The notes under the pieces: generated by a model
Databases searched by the model: none
The model's input: only the letters and a program-made list of their open reading frames with translations
What the model was told of the DNA's origin: nothing
Shown: in pieces, positions 29,962 through 39,396 of the stretch
Layout: each line of letters opens with the position of its first letter
Position numbering within the stretch: the stretch's first letter is position 1
Assembly (NCBI RefSeq): GCF_000344155.1
Contig: NZ_BAOQ01000001.1
Location: 1-64,000 of the forward strand
Length of the DNA stretch: 64,000 nucleotides
From: Gordonia paraffinivorans NBRC 108238
Lineage (GTDB): Bacteria; Actinomycetota; Actinomycetes; Mycobacteriales; Mycobacteriaceae
Direction: 5' to 3'
Translations under genes and position numbers: made by a program

Positions 29962-31836
29962 TCAATCCGCCGCCACTCCGACGATCACGTTGTGTCCCGG
30001 CGAGATCCCGTCCGGCGCCGGCGGTTCCCAGGCGAGCCGGACGTCGACGCGGCGGGGGAGCGCAACCGGGTCCTCACCCGGGACGACGAACACCCACCAG
30101 TCGCCGCGACGCATCGCGAACCAGCCCGCGTCCGAATCGAATTCGGCGGCCACGGAGTCGAATGCCGGATCGTGCAGGGCCGGTTCGACCTTCCGCAGCG
30201 CGATGAGGGAGCGGTAGAAGTCGAGGAGACGGGCGTGCTCGGGACCGTCGGGTTCCGACCAGTCCAGTTTCGACCGGGTGAAGGTCTCCGGGGCCTGCGG
30301 ATCGGGGACGTCGTCGCGATCCCACCCGTGCTCGGCGAACTCCGACTTGCGGCCCTCGGCGGTGGCGCGGCCGAGATCCGGTTCCGGGTGGGAGGTGAAG
30401 TACTGGAACGGCGTTCGCGCGCCCCACTCCTCGCCCATGAACAGCATGGGGGTGAAGGGGGACAGCAGCACCAGCGCCGCCTTGATCGCCAGCTGCCCGC
30501 CGTCGAGGTACTCCGACGGCCGGTCGCCGACCGCGCGGTTGCCGATCTGGTCGTGGTTGCAGGTGAAGGCGAGCAACGACGAGGCCGGCACCAGGTCGGT
30601 GGGGATCGGCCGGCCGTGGTTGCGCCGCCGGAACGACGAGTACGTGCCGTCGTGGAAGAACCCTCCGGTGAGCACCTTCGCCAGGCACTCGGCGCTGCCG
30701 AAATCGGCGTAATAGCCCTGTCGCTCGCCGGAGACGAAGGCGTGGATCGCGTGGTGGATGTCGTCGTCCCACTGCGCGGTGAGTCCGTATCCGCCGTCGG
30801 CGCGCGACATGACCAGCCGCGGGTTGTTGAGGTCGCTCTCGGCGATCAGCGACAGCGGCCGCCCGAGCCGGGCCGCCAGCGCATCGGTGGCGGCGGCGAG
30901 TTCCTCGAGGACGTGGACGGCGCGTTCGTCGTGCAGCGCGTGCACGGCGTCGAGCCGCAGCGCGTCGACGTGGAACTCGGTGAACCACCGAAGCGCGGTC
31001 CCGGCGATGAATGCGCGCACCTCGTCGGAGTCGGGACCGTCGAGGTTGACCGACGAGCCCCACGACGTCGTGCCGGTGGACAGGTACGGCCCGAACTCCG
31101 GTAGGTAATTGCCCGATGGGCCGAGGTGGTTGTAGACGACGTCGAGCACCACGCCGAGGTCGCGGGCGTGACAGGCGTCGACGAATCGGGCGAGCGCGGC
31201 CGGGCCGCCGTAGGCCTCGTGCACCGCGTACCAGCCGACCCCGTCGTACCCCCAGTTGTGGGCTCCGTTGAAGGCGTTGACCGGCATGAGCTCGACGAAG
31301 TCGACGCCGAGGTCGACGAGGTGGTCGAGGCGCGCGATCGCCGAGTCGAGCGTCCCGGCGGGGGTGAAGGTGCCGACGTGCAGTTCGTAGACGATCGCGC
31401 CGCGCACGTCGGCGCCGCCCCACGAGTCGTCGGTCCACGTCGACTCGTCGACGGTGAACAACGCGGACAGTCCGTGGACGCCCTCGGGCTGGCGGACCGA
31501 GCGGGGATCGGGCCGGACCGCGCCGCCGTCGATCGACAAGCCGTACCGGAGTTCGGAGACGGGCACGGCGCCGATTCCGTCGGGGACGCCGTCGGGTAGC
31601 CACCACCCGTCGGGCTGCCGGCGCATCGGGTACGACGACGTCGGGGAGTCGGGGCCGGTGGCGACGGCGAGTGCCACCGACGCGGCGCCCGGCGCCCACA
31701 CCCGGACCTCGTCGACGCCCCGAGGCGGGACGAACGGCTCGAGATCGGAGCGAAGGGGCAGTTTCGCCCGTCGCTGGTCGATCGTCCAGGTTAGGGTCTT
31801 CTCCACACCGGGGGACTCACGGTCGCCTACGCCCAT
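29962..31836 (-). CDS. treZ: maltooligosyltrehalose trehalohydrolase TreZ
   Basis: GH13 enzyme that cleaves trehalose from maltooligosyltrehalose made by TreY. The product is 624 aa. The four GH13 blocks are visible: DVVYNHLG, ALRLDAVHAL, LIAESDLNN and TCNHDQIGNR, containing the catalytic Asp and Glu and the stabilising Asp. The N-terminal E-set domain starts VDEVRVWAPGAASVAL. ATG 31836 adds about 40 residues before that domain; GTG 31806 is a shorter alternative. In M. tuberculosis treX-treY-treZ are contiguous, but here a forward mce operon of about 9.4 kb separates treZ from treY. Confidence 0.95.
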   Translation of the reverse strand: MGVGDRESPGVEKTLTWTIDQRRAKLPLRSDLEPFVPPRGVDEVRVWAPGAASVALAVATGPDSPTSSYPMRRQPDGWWLPDGVPDGIGAVPVSELRYGLSIDGGAVRPDPRSVRQPEGVHGLSALFTVDESTWTDDSWGGADVRGAIVYELHVGTFTPAGTLDSAIARLDHLVDLGVDFVELMPVNAFNGAHNWGYDGVGWYAVHEAYGGPAALARFVDACHARDLGVVLDVVYNHLGPSGNYLPEFGPYLSTGTTSWGSSVNLDGPDSDEVRAFIAGTALRWFTEFHVDALRLDAVHALHDERAVHVLEELAAATDALAARLGRPLSLIAESDLNNPRLVMSRADGGYGLTAQWDDDIHHAIHAFVSGERQGYYADFGSAECLAKVLTGGFFHDGTYSSFRRRNHGRPIPTDLVPASSLLAFTCNHDQIGNRAVGDRPSEYLDGGQLAIKAALVLLSPFTPMLFMGEEWGARTPFQYFTSHPEPDLGRATAEGRKSEFAEHGWDRDDVPDPQAPETFTRSKLDWSEPDGPEHARLLDFYRSLIALRKVEPALHDPAFDSVAAEFDSDAGWFAMRRGDWWVFVVPGEDPVALPRRVDVRLAWEPPAPDGISPGHNVIVGVAAD

Positions 31837-31980
31837 TCGTGCACGGTATGTCGAACCCGACTCCCGCGCAGACCGGCGCTACTGTGACCCCACACACAAC
31901 TGAGACGCGAAAGCGGGGGATATTACGGCGACGCTCATGCCCGTCGGGGGCACGTCGAGCAGATACGCCGGACAGTGTGC

Positions 31981-32002
31981 GCGAGGACGAAGTGGTCCTC
32001 GC
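31981..32002. promoter_or_regulatory. inverted repeat upstream of the mce operon
   Basis: GCGAGGAC-N6-GTCCTCGC, perfect 8-bp arms, in the 224-bp divergent spacer between treZ and the mce operon. It ends 59 bp before the yrbEA start and could be an operator or a leader hairpin. No regulator gene lies nearby. Confidence 0.4.
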
Positions 32003-32060
32003 GGACATCATGGCCTGACACGGCCGGTGAACGGGGTAAGCCGAGACGCAAGGGTAGGGA

Positions 32061-32918
32061 TTGAGCACAGACGCTGTGACCTCTGAGCAGGAGGAGGTCG
32101 GCCGGAAGAGGCCGAATGCGCTTCGCGCGTGGTTCGACAAGCACGTCGTGGCCTCGTTCGACACCTTCGGACGACAGCTGGGCATGTTCGTCGAGGTGTT
32201 CCGCACGCTCTTCGCCGACATCGCCAAGCGGCGCTTCCCCTTCGGCGAGTTCGTCCGCCAGTGCGCGTTCATGGCCTCGACCTCGGTCTTCCCGACGCTG
32301 CTGGTCGCCATCCCGATCGGCGTCATCGTCTCGATCCAGGTGTCGAACATCGCCGGTCAGGTCGGCGCGACCTCGTTCTCGGGCGCGGCCACCGGCCTCG
32401 GCGTCATCCGTCAGGGCGCGCCCCTGGTCACCTCGCTGTTGCTCGCCGGCGCGGTCGGCTCGGCCATCGCGGCCGACCTCGGCTCCCGCACGATCCGCGA
32501 CGAGATCGACGCGATGAAGGTGATGGGCGTCAACCCCATCGAACGTCTCATCTCGCCGCGCCTGCTCGCCACGATGGTGGTCAGCTTCCTGCTCTGCGGC
32601 TTCGTCTGCTTCGTCGGCTTCATCACCGGCTACGTCTTCAACGTCTACTTCCAGGGCGGCACCCCCGGTAGCTATACGGGCACCTTTGCGTCCTTCGCGA
32701 CGACGTCCGACCTGATGTTCGCGCTGGCCAAGGCCGTCATATTCGGCGCGATCGTGGCGATCGTCGCCTGCGATCGCGGCCTGTCGACGAAGGGCGGTCC
32801 GGCCGGCGTGGCCAACTCGGTGAACGCGGCGGTGGTGAACTCGGTGCTGTTGCTGTTCACCGTGAACGTCATCCTGACGCAGCTGTTCGCGATCCTCTTC
32901 CCGGCGAAGGTGGTGTGA
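32061..32918 (+). CDS. MlaE/YrbE-family permease YrbEA of an mce operon
   Basis: Integral membrane permease of 285 aa, MlaE superfamily. It forms the inner-membrane channel of an Mce lipid importer with YrbEB and the shared ATPase MceG. It has five to six hydrophobic helices. The conserved cytoplasmic loop is present as IAADLGSRTIRDEIDAMKVMGVNPIERLISPRLLATM. The TTG start lies directly after AGGGTAGGGA. It is the first gene of the eight-gene yrbE-mce block, and its stop is 1 bp from the next start. No mceG ATPase is in the window, as usual for mce loci. Confidence 0.93.
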   Translation: MSTDAVTSEQEEVGRKRPNALRAWFDKHVVASFDTFGRQLGMFVEVFRTLFADIAKRRFPFGEFVRQCAFMASTSVFPTLLVAIPIGVIVSIQVSNIAGQVGATSFSGAATGLGVIRQGAPLVTSLLLAGAVGSAIAADLGSRTIRDEIDAMKVMGVNPIERLISPRLLATMVVSFLLCGFVCFVGFITGYVFNVYFQGGTPGSYTGTFASFATTSDLMFALAKAVIFGAIVAIVACDRGLSTKGGPAGVANSVNAAVVNSVLLLFTVNVILTQLFAILFPAKVV

Positions 32919-32919
32919 G

Positions 32920-33789
32920 ATGACCGCGTCACGGTATGTGCCACCGGTCCTGAAGCCGGTCGAGGCGGCCGCCAAGGTCGTCTATCACGCGCCGCGCAAC
33001 GGCCTCGCGGCGATGGGCCACCTGATCACGTTCCTGGTCAGGTCGATCGGCGCCGTCCCGCTGGCCTTCCGGCAGTACAGCTCGGAGGTGTGGCGTCTGT
33101 TGTCGGACGTCGCCTGGGGCAACGGCGCGATCGTCGTCGGCGGCGGAACCGTCGGCGTCATGGTGATCCTCGGCGTGATGGGCGGGGCGACCGTCGGCAT
33201 CGAGGGGTACACGGCACTCAACCTGCTCGGCATGTCGCCGGTGACCGGCGGCCTGTCGGCGTTCGCGACGACCCGCGAGATCGCGCCGCTGCTCGCCGCG
33301 ACCGCATTCACCGCGCAGTCCGGGTGCCGGTTCACCGCCCAGCTGGGTTCGATGCGCATCGCCGAGGAGATCGACGCGCTCGAGGCCATCGCGATCCGGC
33401 CGCTGCCGTACCTGGTGACCACGCGCATGTGCGCCGCGGTGCTCGCGATCATCCCGCTCTATTCGGTGTCACTCGCCGCGAACTACCTCGCGTGCGAGGT
33501 CATGTTCATGCTCCAGAGCGGGCAGGGCGCGGGCACCTACCTGTACTACTTCCATTCGTTCATCCTGTCGTGGGACATGGTGTTCTCGTTCATCAAGGTG
33601 ATCGTCTTCGTACTGCTGACGACGTTCATCCAGTGCTACTACGGATACTTCGCCGCTGGGGGGCCCGAAGGTGTGGGAGTTGCCGCCGGACACGCAATCC
33701 GACTCGCGATCATCGTCATCGTGTTCGCGAACCTGATCATGACGCTCGTCTTCTGGGGCACCTCGCCCGGAATCCAGATCTCGGGATGA
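32920..33789 (+). CDS. MlaE/YrbE-family permease YrbEB of an mce operon
   Basis: Second permease subunit, 289 aa, with the same fold as YrbEA. The loop FTAQLGSMRIAEEIDALEAIAIRPLPYLVTTRM corresponds to the EQ-like ATPase-coupling helix of MlaE proteins. It starts 1 bp after the yrbEA stop and ends 10 bp before mceA. A YrbEA/YrbEB heterodimer with the Mce hexamer is the known arrangement for mycobacterial Mce transporters; applying it here is family inference. Confidence 0.93.
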   Translation: MTASRYVPPVLKPVEAAAKVVYHAPRNGLAAMGHLITFLVRSIGAVPLAFRQYSSEVWRLLSDVAWGNGAIVVGGGTVGVMVILGVMGGATVGIEGYTALNLLGMSPVTGGLSAFATTREIAPLLAATAFTAQSGCRFTAQLGSMRIAEEIDALEAIAIRPLPYLVTTRMCAAVLAIIPLYSVSLAANYLACEVMFMLQSGQGAGTYLYYFHSFILSWDMVFSFIKVIVFVLLTTFIQCYYGYFAAGGPEGVGVAAGHAIRLAIIVIVFANLIMTLVFWGTSPGIQISG

Positions 33790-33799
33790 GGGGGATCCG

Positions 33800-35122
33800 G
33801 TGAACATCGCAACCGACGGACGCAATCCCTCGATGACGCAGTACGTGCTGCGGGGGATCGCCTTCGTGCTCGTCCTGCTCGTGGTCTTCGTCCTGTTGTT
33901 CATGCGCTACCAGGGCGACTTCACCAAGACGGTCGCCGTGACCGCCGACCTCGTCGACGTCGGCGACGGCCTGACCCCCGGCGCCGACGTCCGCTACAAC
34001 GGCCTGATCGTCGGGTCGGTCGAGTCGATCTCGGTCGACGAGGACAGCCGGGAGGACGCCGCGAAGGTCGTCAAGCAGGTCAAGATCGACATCACACCGA
34101 AGCAGGCCGAGGGGATCCCGGCGTCGGTGACGGCGCGGACCGTGCCGTCGAACCTGTTCGGCGTCAACTCCGTCGAGCTGGTGCGCCCCGCCGACCCCGG
34201 CACCGAGCGCCTGTCGAACGGCGCCGTCATCCCGGCCGACACGTCGCTGGAGACCATCAAGCTGCAGGACGCGCAGAACGAGCTGAACCGCCTGCTCGAC
34301 GCGGTGCCGCCGGAGGATCTCGCCGAGGTGCTCGGGACCATCGCCGGTGCGCTCAAGGGCGGCGGCTCGGTGTTCGGCTCGTTCGTGGGCATCCTCCGCA
34401 ACTACTTCGACTCGATCAACGCGCAGTTCCCGGCCGGCGCCCCGCCGGGCTTCGACAACTTCGACCGCTCGCTGAGCGGCCTCGCCCAGTCGGCGCCGGA
34501 GCTGCTCGACGCCCTGGGGCGCAGCGTGATCCCGTCGGTGACGCTCGCCGAGAAGCAGCGAGACCTCGCCGCACTGCTGTCGGGCACCCAGGGTCTGCTC
34601 GACCAGACGCAGCTGATGTTCGCGCGCAACGGCAACGGCGGCCAGCGCCTGATCTCCGACCTCAACCGCATGCTGGGCGCCACGGTGCTGGAACCGAACT
34701 CGCTGCCGGAGGCGATCGTCGCGCTGAACAAGCTCGCCGCGCGCGTGCTGACGGTCTTCACCGGCACCAACGGCCACGTGCAGCTGAACATCGGCGTCAG
34801 TTTCGGCGCCTTCGTGCAGTACAAGCGGCAGAACTGCCCGGTCTACGACGGCGGGCCGTACGGGCAGCTGCGCGGACCGGGATGTGTGGGGCCCGGTACC
34901 GGCACCGGACCGACGATGTCGGGTCCGTTGCAGATCTACCCGTCCGACGGGATGCGCCGGAACCGGCCGGTCGGCATGGTGACCACCGATTCGGACAACA
35001 AGACTCTCGGCGCGGTGCTGCGCCGCACGCCGTCGGCGGCCGACACGATCATGCTGGGGCCGCTGGTCCAGTCCATCGAAGCAAGTGACGCCGCCGCGCC
35101 CGGGCAGGGAGGGGGACGATGA
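33800..35122 (+). CDS. Mce-family protein, position A
   Basis: MCE/MlaD protein of 440 aa. A transmembrane anchor (about residues 16-35) is followed by the MCE domain (about 45-120), with ADLVDVGDGLTPGADVRYNGLIVGSVESI. A helical tube-forming region and a long Pro/Gly-rich C-terminal domain follow. In Mce systems six different subunits (A-F) form one hexameric periplasmic tube for lipid passage. The substrate of this locus cannot be read from the sequence. The GTG start follows GGGGGATCCG, and the stop overlaps mceB (ATGA). Confidence 0.92.
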   Translation: MNIATDGRNPSMTQYVLRGIAFVLVLLVVFVLLFMRYQGDFTKTVAVTADLVDVGDGLTPGADVRYNGLIVGSVESISVDEDSREDAAKVVKQVKIDITPKQAEGIPASVTARTVPSNLFGVNSVELVRPADPGTERLSNGAVIPADTSLETIKLQDAQNELNRLLDAVPPEDLAEVLGTIAGALKGGGSVFGSFVGILRNYFDSINAQFPAGAPPGFDNFDRSLSGLAQSAPELLDALGRSVIPSVTLAEKQRDLAALLSGTQGLLDQTQLMFARNGNGGQRLISDLNRMLGATVLEPNSLPEAIVALNKLAARVLTVFTGTNGHVQLNIGVSFGAFVQYKRQNCPVYDGGPYGQLRGPGCVGPGTGTGPTMSGPLQIYPSDGMRRNRPVGMVTTDSDNKTLGAVLRRTPSAADTIMLGPLVQSIEASDAAAPGQGGGR

Positions 35123-36159
35123 GCTCGGCCTCGGGTTCGATCCGCAAACCGCTGATCGGCTTCTCGATCTTCGCTGTTCTCGCGTTGCTCGTGACCTATG
35201 TGATCTTCTCGACCCTGGAACGGTCGGTGTCGGGGTCGACGAACAACTACACCGCCTTCTTCGACGATGCCTCGGGCCTAGCCACGGGTGACGACGTCCG
35301 CATGGCCGGCGTCCGCGTCGGCCGCGTCGACAAGATCGACCTCGACGGCGACCGTGCCCGGGTGGAATTCGAGGTGCAGACCGATCAGCAGGTCTACACC
35401 AACACCCGGGCGGCGATCCGCTACCAGAACCTGATCGGCCAGCGGTACCTCAACCTGACCCTCGTCGACGGCAAGCCGAGCGAGCCGCTGAAGCCGGGCT
35501 CGACGCTGGAGATGCCGTCGGAGGACTCCTACGACGTCACCAAGTTGCTCGGCGGTTTCCAGCCGGTGTTCGAGACCCTCGACGCCGACCAGGTGAACGC
35601 GTTGTCGCAGGGCCTGATCGAGGTCTTCAACGACCCCGACAACACGGTGGCGCTGACCAGGACCGTCGCCGAGGTCGGCCGGCTCGCCGAGGACACCGCC
35701 AACCGCGACGTGGTGATCGGCGCGATCATCGACAACCTGAGCACCGTGATGCGCGACCTGTCCCGTCAGGGCGACCAGTTCGGAACGGTGATCGAATCGA
35801 TGGGCAACCTCATCGAGAACCTCAACGCGAACTCGGCGGCCTTCGGCAGCGCCGTCACCGACATCGGCCGGACCGCAAGCGGATTCGCCGACGTCCTGAG
35901 CCGCAGCCGGGACAGCCTGGCCGCCGCCGCCACCAACGGGCGGATCGCCACCAACACGCTCATCGCCAACGGCGCGAAGCTCGACCGGATGGCCGTCGAC
36001 GCACCGGTCTTCCTCGGGCACTTCCCGCTGGTGCTCGGCGAGGGCGCCTACCTGAACATCTACGCCTGCGACCTCGACGTCGCGATCGGCGACGTGCTGC
36101 TGCCGCCGGGGATCTTCAACAAGATCGGCGGCACCAACCACTCGGTGGTGTGCCGATGA
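35119..36159 (+). CDS. Mce-family protein, position B
   Basis: Product of 346 aa. An N-terminal anchor (about residues 13-31) precedes the MCE domain with NYTAFFDDASGLATGDDVRMAGVRVGRVDKI. A helical region and a short C-terminal segment with Cys (YLNIYACDLDVAIGDVLLPPGIF) follow, as is typical for MceB. Both ends are coupled to neighbours by overlapping ATGA. The compact form is normal for position B. Confidence 0.92.
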   Translation: MSSASGSIRKPLIGFSIFAVLALLVTYVIFSTLERSVSGSTNNYTAFFDDASGLATGDDVRMAGVRVGRVDKIDLDGDRARVEFEVQTDQQVYTNTRAAIRYQNLIGQRYLNLTLVDGKPSEPLKPGSTLEMPSEDSYDVTKLLGGFQPVFETLDADQVNALSQGLIEVFNDPDNTVALTRTVAEVGRLAEDTANRDVVIGAIIDNLSTVMRDLSRQGDQFGTVIESMGNLIENLNANSAAFGSAVTDIGRTASGFADVLSRSRDSLAAAATNGRIATNTLIANGAKLDRMAVDAPVFLGHFPLVLGEGAYLNIYACDLDVAIGDVLLPPGIFNKIGGTNHSVVCR

Positions 36160-37145
36160 GCTGGTTTCGCAAGAGCTTCCGCAGCAACTCCCGGGTCTGG
36201 ACCGGCGTCATCGGCGCGGTCGTCATCGTCGCGCTGCTGCTCGGCGTGACCGCGCTCGCCGAGGCGCATCTCGGCAAGCAGACCCTCACCGCCGATTTCG
36301 CCCAGGCCGGTGGCATCCGCCCCGGCGACAAGGTCCGCGTCGCCGGCGTCGACGTCGGCGAGGTCACCGAGACCAAGCTCGCCGGCGACCACGTGGCGGT
36401 CACGATGAAGGTCGACGACGACGTGCACGTCAAGTCCGACGGATCGGCGGAGATCAAGATGTCGACGCTCCTCGGTCAGCGCTATGTCGATGTGTCGCTG
36501 GGCCGATCGGACGAGGGCATCAAGGACGGGCACATCGAGAACACCGCGGTGCCCTACGACCTGAACCAGACGATCGAGGAGGGTGCGCCGATCCTCACCG
36601 GCATCGACGACAAGACGCTCGCGGAGAGCATCGACGAGCTCAACTCGCAGATGTCGGGTGTCCCGGCGATAACCAAGCCGACCTTCGAGGCGCTGACCCA
36701 GATGTCGGAGGTCATCACCCAGCGCAAGGACCAGCTCAACCAGCTGATCGAGGACACCAAGACGATCACGAACATCGTCAACGACAACCAGGCACAGCTC
36801 GCCGTGATCGTCGGTCAGGGCCGTGAGCTGACCCAGAAGATCGTGGCGCGCGAACAACTGGTGACCCGACTGCTCGACGGCATCGCCGAGCTGACCGAAC
36901 AGGCCAGCGCGGTCGCCGGGGAGAACGCGAACCAGTTCGCCCCGATCATGGCCAACCTCAACACGATCACCCAGGGCCTGGAGAAGAACCGCAACAATCT
37001 CCGCAAGCTGCTGGAGATCCTGCCGGTGACCGCGCGCCTGACCAACAACGTGATCGGCGACGGCCCCTACGCGAACAGCTACCTGCCGTGGGGCATCTTC
37101 CCGGACAACTGGCTCTGCCTTGCCAAGGTGGTGGACGGATGCTGA
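36156..37145 (+). CDS. Mce-family protein, position C
   Basis: Product of 329 aa. A short basic N-terminus MSWFRKSFRSN and an anchor helix (about residues 15-33) precede the MCE domain, with TADFAQAGGIRPGDKVRVAGVDVGEV. An extended coiled helical region follows (about 130-300). The ATG at 36156 overlaps the mceB stop and gives the usual MceC N-terminus. The C-terminus ends shortly after WGIFPDNWLCLAKVVDGC and overlaps the mceD start. Confidence 0.92.
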   Translation: MSWFRKSFRSNSRVWTGVIGAVVIVALLLGVTALAEAHLGKQTLTADFAQAGGIRPGDKVRVAGVDVGEVTETKLAGDHVAVTMKVDDDVHVKSDGSAEIKMSTLLGQRYVDVSLGRSDEGIKDGHIENTAVPYDLNQTIEEGAPILTGIDDKTLAESIDELNSQMSGVPAITKPTFEALTQMSEVITQRKDQLNQLIEDTKTITNIVNDNQAQLAVIVGQGRELTQKIVAREQLVTRLLDGIAELTEQASAVAGENANQFAPIMANLNTITQGLEKNRNNLRKLLEILPVTARLTNNVIGDGPYANSYLPWGIFPDNWLCLAKVVDGC

Positions 37146-38242
37146 GCATGACGAAACTGCGTCGCTCGACGCTGCTGGCGGGCATCGCCCTGCTCGCCGT
37201 CGTCGGACTCTCGGGATGCTCGATGATCCCGGGCAGCTGGAAGGCCGCGTTCGGTCAGGCGATCGAGGTGACCGCCTACTTCGACAACGTCGCCGGCCTG
37301 TACGAGACCAACGACGTCTCGGTGCTGGGCATGCCGGTCGGACAGGTGACCTCCGTGGAGCCGCAGGGCGATCGGGTCAAGGTCACCATGACCATCGACT
37401 CCGACATCCCGGTCCCGGCCGACGCGACCGCCGCGATCGTGAACACCTCGATCGTCACCACCCGGCACGTCGAGCTGAGCCCCGTCTACCAGGAGGGTCC
37501 GAAGCTCGAGAACGGCAGCGTCATCCAGGAGACGAAGGCGCCGGTCTCGATCGGGGAACTCTTCGACGCCATCGACGGGCTCGTCGTCGCGCTGAAGGGA
37601 CCGAAGGGCGGCCCGGCCCCGCTGGCCGACATGATCGACATCACCGCGGGGATCGCCGACGGCAACGGCGAGGAGATCCGTGCCGCCCTCGAGCAGCTGG
37701 GCGAGGCGTCGGAGGTGGTATCCGGCAACAGCGATGCGCTCGTCGACGTCATCGAGACCATCGAGGGACTGACCACCACACTGGTGAAGAACTACCCGAA
37801 GATGACGGCGTTCTCGAAGTCGGTCAACGAGGTGTCGGAACTGCTGGGGCAGCAGTCGCCCGGTCTGGTCGCGACCCTGCGCAACCTCAACCAGACCCTG
37901 CAGAACACGACCGAGTTCCTGCGCGGCAACACCAACACGATCTCGGTGTCCTTCGACCGCCTCGCGGCGTTGACCGCGAACCTGAGCGACTACTCGCGTC
38001 AGGTGGTCGAGACGATCGACGTGGCGCCGCTGCTGTTCCAGAACCTGAGCAACTCGATCTCCGCCGAGCAGGGCGCGTGGCGAGTCCAGGTGCTGCTCGA
38101 CAAGTCGCTGGTGGACAACGAGCTGCTCGCCAAGTTCTGTGAGGCGATCAACCTGCAGAAGGACGGCTGCCGCACGGGCAAGCTGAAGGATTTCGGTCCC
38201 GACCTGGGCATCTACTCGGCCATGTGGGAGCTGGTCAAATGA
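37139..38242 (+). CDS. Mce-family lipoprotein, position D
   Basis: Product of 367 aa. The N-terminal signal ends in a clear lipobox LSGC (acylated Cys27), so the protein is predicted to be a lipoprotein rather than a simple transmembrane anchor. The MCE domain follows (VTAYFDNVAGLYETNDVSVLGMPVGQV), then the helical region with repeated Asn/Leu heptads. Position D is not a lipoprotein in M. tuberculosis Mce1, where the lipoprotein is at position E, so this locus has two. ATG 37148 is a possible shorter start. Confidence 0.9.
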   Translation: MLSMTKLRRSTLLAGIALLAVVGLSGCSMIPGSWKAAFGQAIEVTAYFDNVAGLYETNDVSVLGMPVGQVTSVEPQGDRVKVTMTIDSDIPVPADATAAIVNTSIVTTRHVELSPVYQEGPKLENGSVIQETKAPVSIGELFDAIDGLVVALKGPKGGPAPLADMIDITAGIADGNGEEIRAALEQLGEASEVVSGNSDALVDVIETIEGLTTTLVKNYPKMTAFSKSVNEVSELLGQQSPGLVATLRNLNQTLQNTTEFLRGNTNTISVSFDRLAALTANLSDYSRQVVETIDVAPLLFQNLSNSISAEQGAWRVQVLLDKSLVDNELLAKFCEAINLQKDGCRTGKLKDFGPDLGIYSAMWELVK

Positions 38243-39396
38243 GGGCGGCGACAAGGCATTCCCTGCACATCGGGCGCCGTGAGACCACGCCCCGGCGGAC
38301 CCGGGTGCGCCGGGGGAGCGTCCTCGCGCTGCTGACGGCCGCGCTCATGGGCCTCACCGGCTGCGGCATGCTGCCCGGGCTCACCGTCGAGCAGATCCCG
38401 CTGCCCGCGCCGGGCGGCATCGGGGAATCCATCCGGATCACCGCGAACTTCGACAACGCCCTGAACCTGCCGAGCCGGGCGAAGGTGAAGCTCAACGGCA
38501 TGGACGTCGGGCAGGTCGACACCATCAGCGCCAAGGACTACAAGGCCGTGGTGACGATGGACGTCAGCAAGGACGCGCGCCTGCCGGTCGGCACCGGCGC
38601 CGAACTGCGCCAGGCGACCCCGCTCGGCGACGTGTTCGTCGCGCTGCTGCCGCCGCCCGATGCTCCCGATGGCTACATGGGCAACGGGGACACCCTGACC
38701 GGTCCCACCTCCGCGGCGTCCACCGTCGAGGATCTGCTCATCAGCATGTCCGGTGTCGTCGACAGCGGTTCGCTCAACTCGCTGACCATCGTCCTGACGG
38801 AGCTGAGCAAGGCCGTCGCGACGAATCCGTCGGACCTGAGCGGAGCCATCAACGGACTGACGACCGGTATCCGCAAGCTCAACCAGAACGCCGGCCGCGT
38901 GGACCGCTCGCTGGAGACCACCCGGGTCTTCACCGGCGAGCTCGCGGCCGGACGCGCCCAGATCATGGCGTCGATCAACAAGCTCGGTCCCGCCCTGGAG
39001 TCGTTGAACTCGCAGATCGGGTCGATCCTCACGACGCTGGACAAGACCCAGACGGTCACCGCGGCGACCAACGATTTCCTCGACACCGACCAGGACGATC
39101 TGGTCGAGATGCTCGAGCACCTGAACACGGTGCTCGCCGGGCTGCGGCAGGCGGCGGGCCCGTTGGGCTCGCTCGCCGACAACCTGCACGTGCTGGTGCC
39201 CAAGTGGGCCAAGTCCACGCCGGGTAGCGCGGCGGCCCTGTCGGCGAAGGTCTACTGGCTGAACCCGGGCGTCGGATTCGACTCGGCGAGCAGGCTTCCC
39301 GAGGCGTCCGACATCGACCGCGGTTCGGAGGCGCTCCAACAGACCGTCGCCCGGTTGCTCGCCCGGCTGACCGGAACCAGGGGGTGCTGCGGATGA
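38239..39396 (+). CDS. Mce-family lipoprotein, position E (LprK/LprN-like)
   Basis: Product of 385 aa. A long Arg-rich n-region (RRETTPRRTRVRRG) and hydrophobic core end in the lipobox LTGC, with acylated Cys42. The MCE domain is ITANFDNALNLPSRAKVKLNGMDVGQV. This is the canonical MceE lipoprotein position (LprK, LprN in M. tuberculosis). The Arg pairs raise the possibility of Tat export, but no strict RRxFLK motif is seen. Start and stop both overlap neighbours. Confidence 0.92.
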   Translation: MRAATRHSLHIGRRETTPRRTRVRRGSVLALLTAALMGLTGCGMLPGLTVEQIPLPAPGGIGESIRITANFDNALNLPSRAKVKLNGMDVGQVDTISAKDYKAVVTMDVSKDARLPVGTGAELRQATPLGDVFVALLPPPDAPDGYMGNGDTLTGPTSAASTVEDLLISMSGVVDSGSLNSLTIVLTELSKAVATNPSDLSGAINGLTTGIRKLNQNAGRVDRSLETTRVFTGELAAGRAQIMASINKLGPALESLNSQIGSILTTLDKTQTVTAATNDFLDTDQDDLVEMLEHLNTVLAGLRQAAGPLGSLADNLHVLVPKWAKSTPGSAAALSAKVYWLNPGVGFDSASRLPEASDIDRGSEALQQTVARLLARLTGTRGCCG

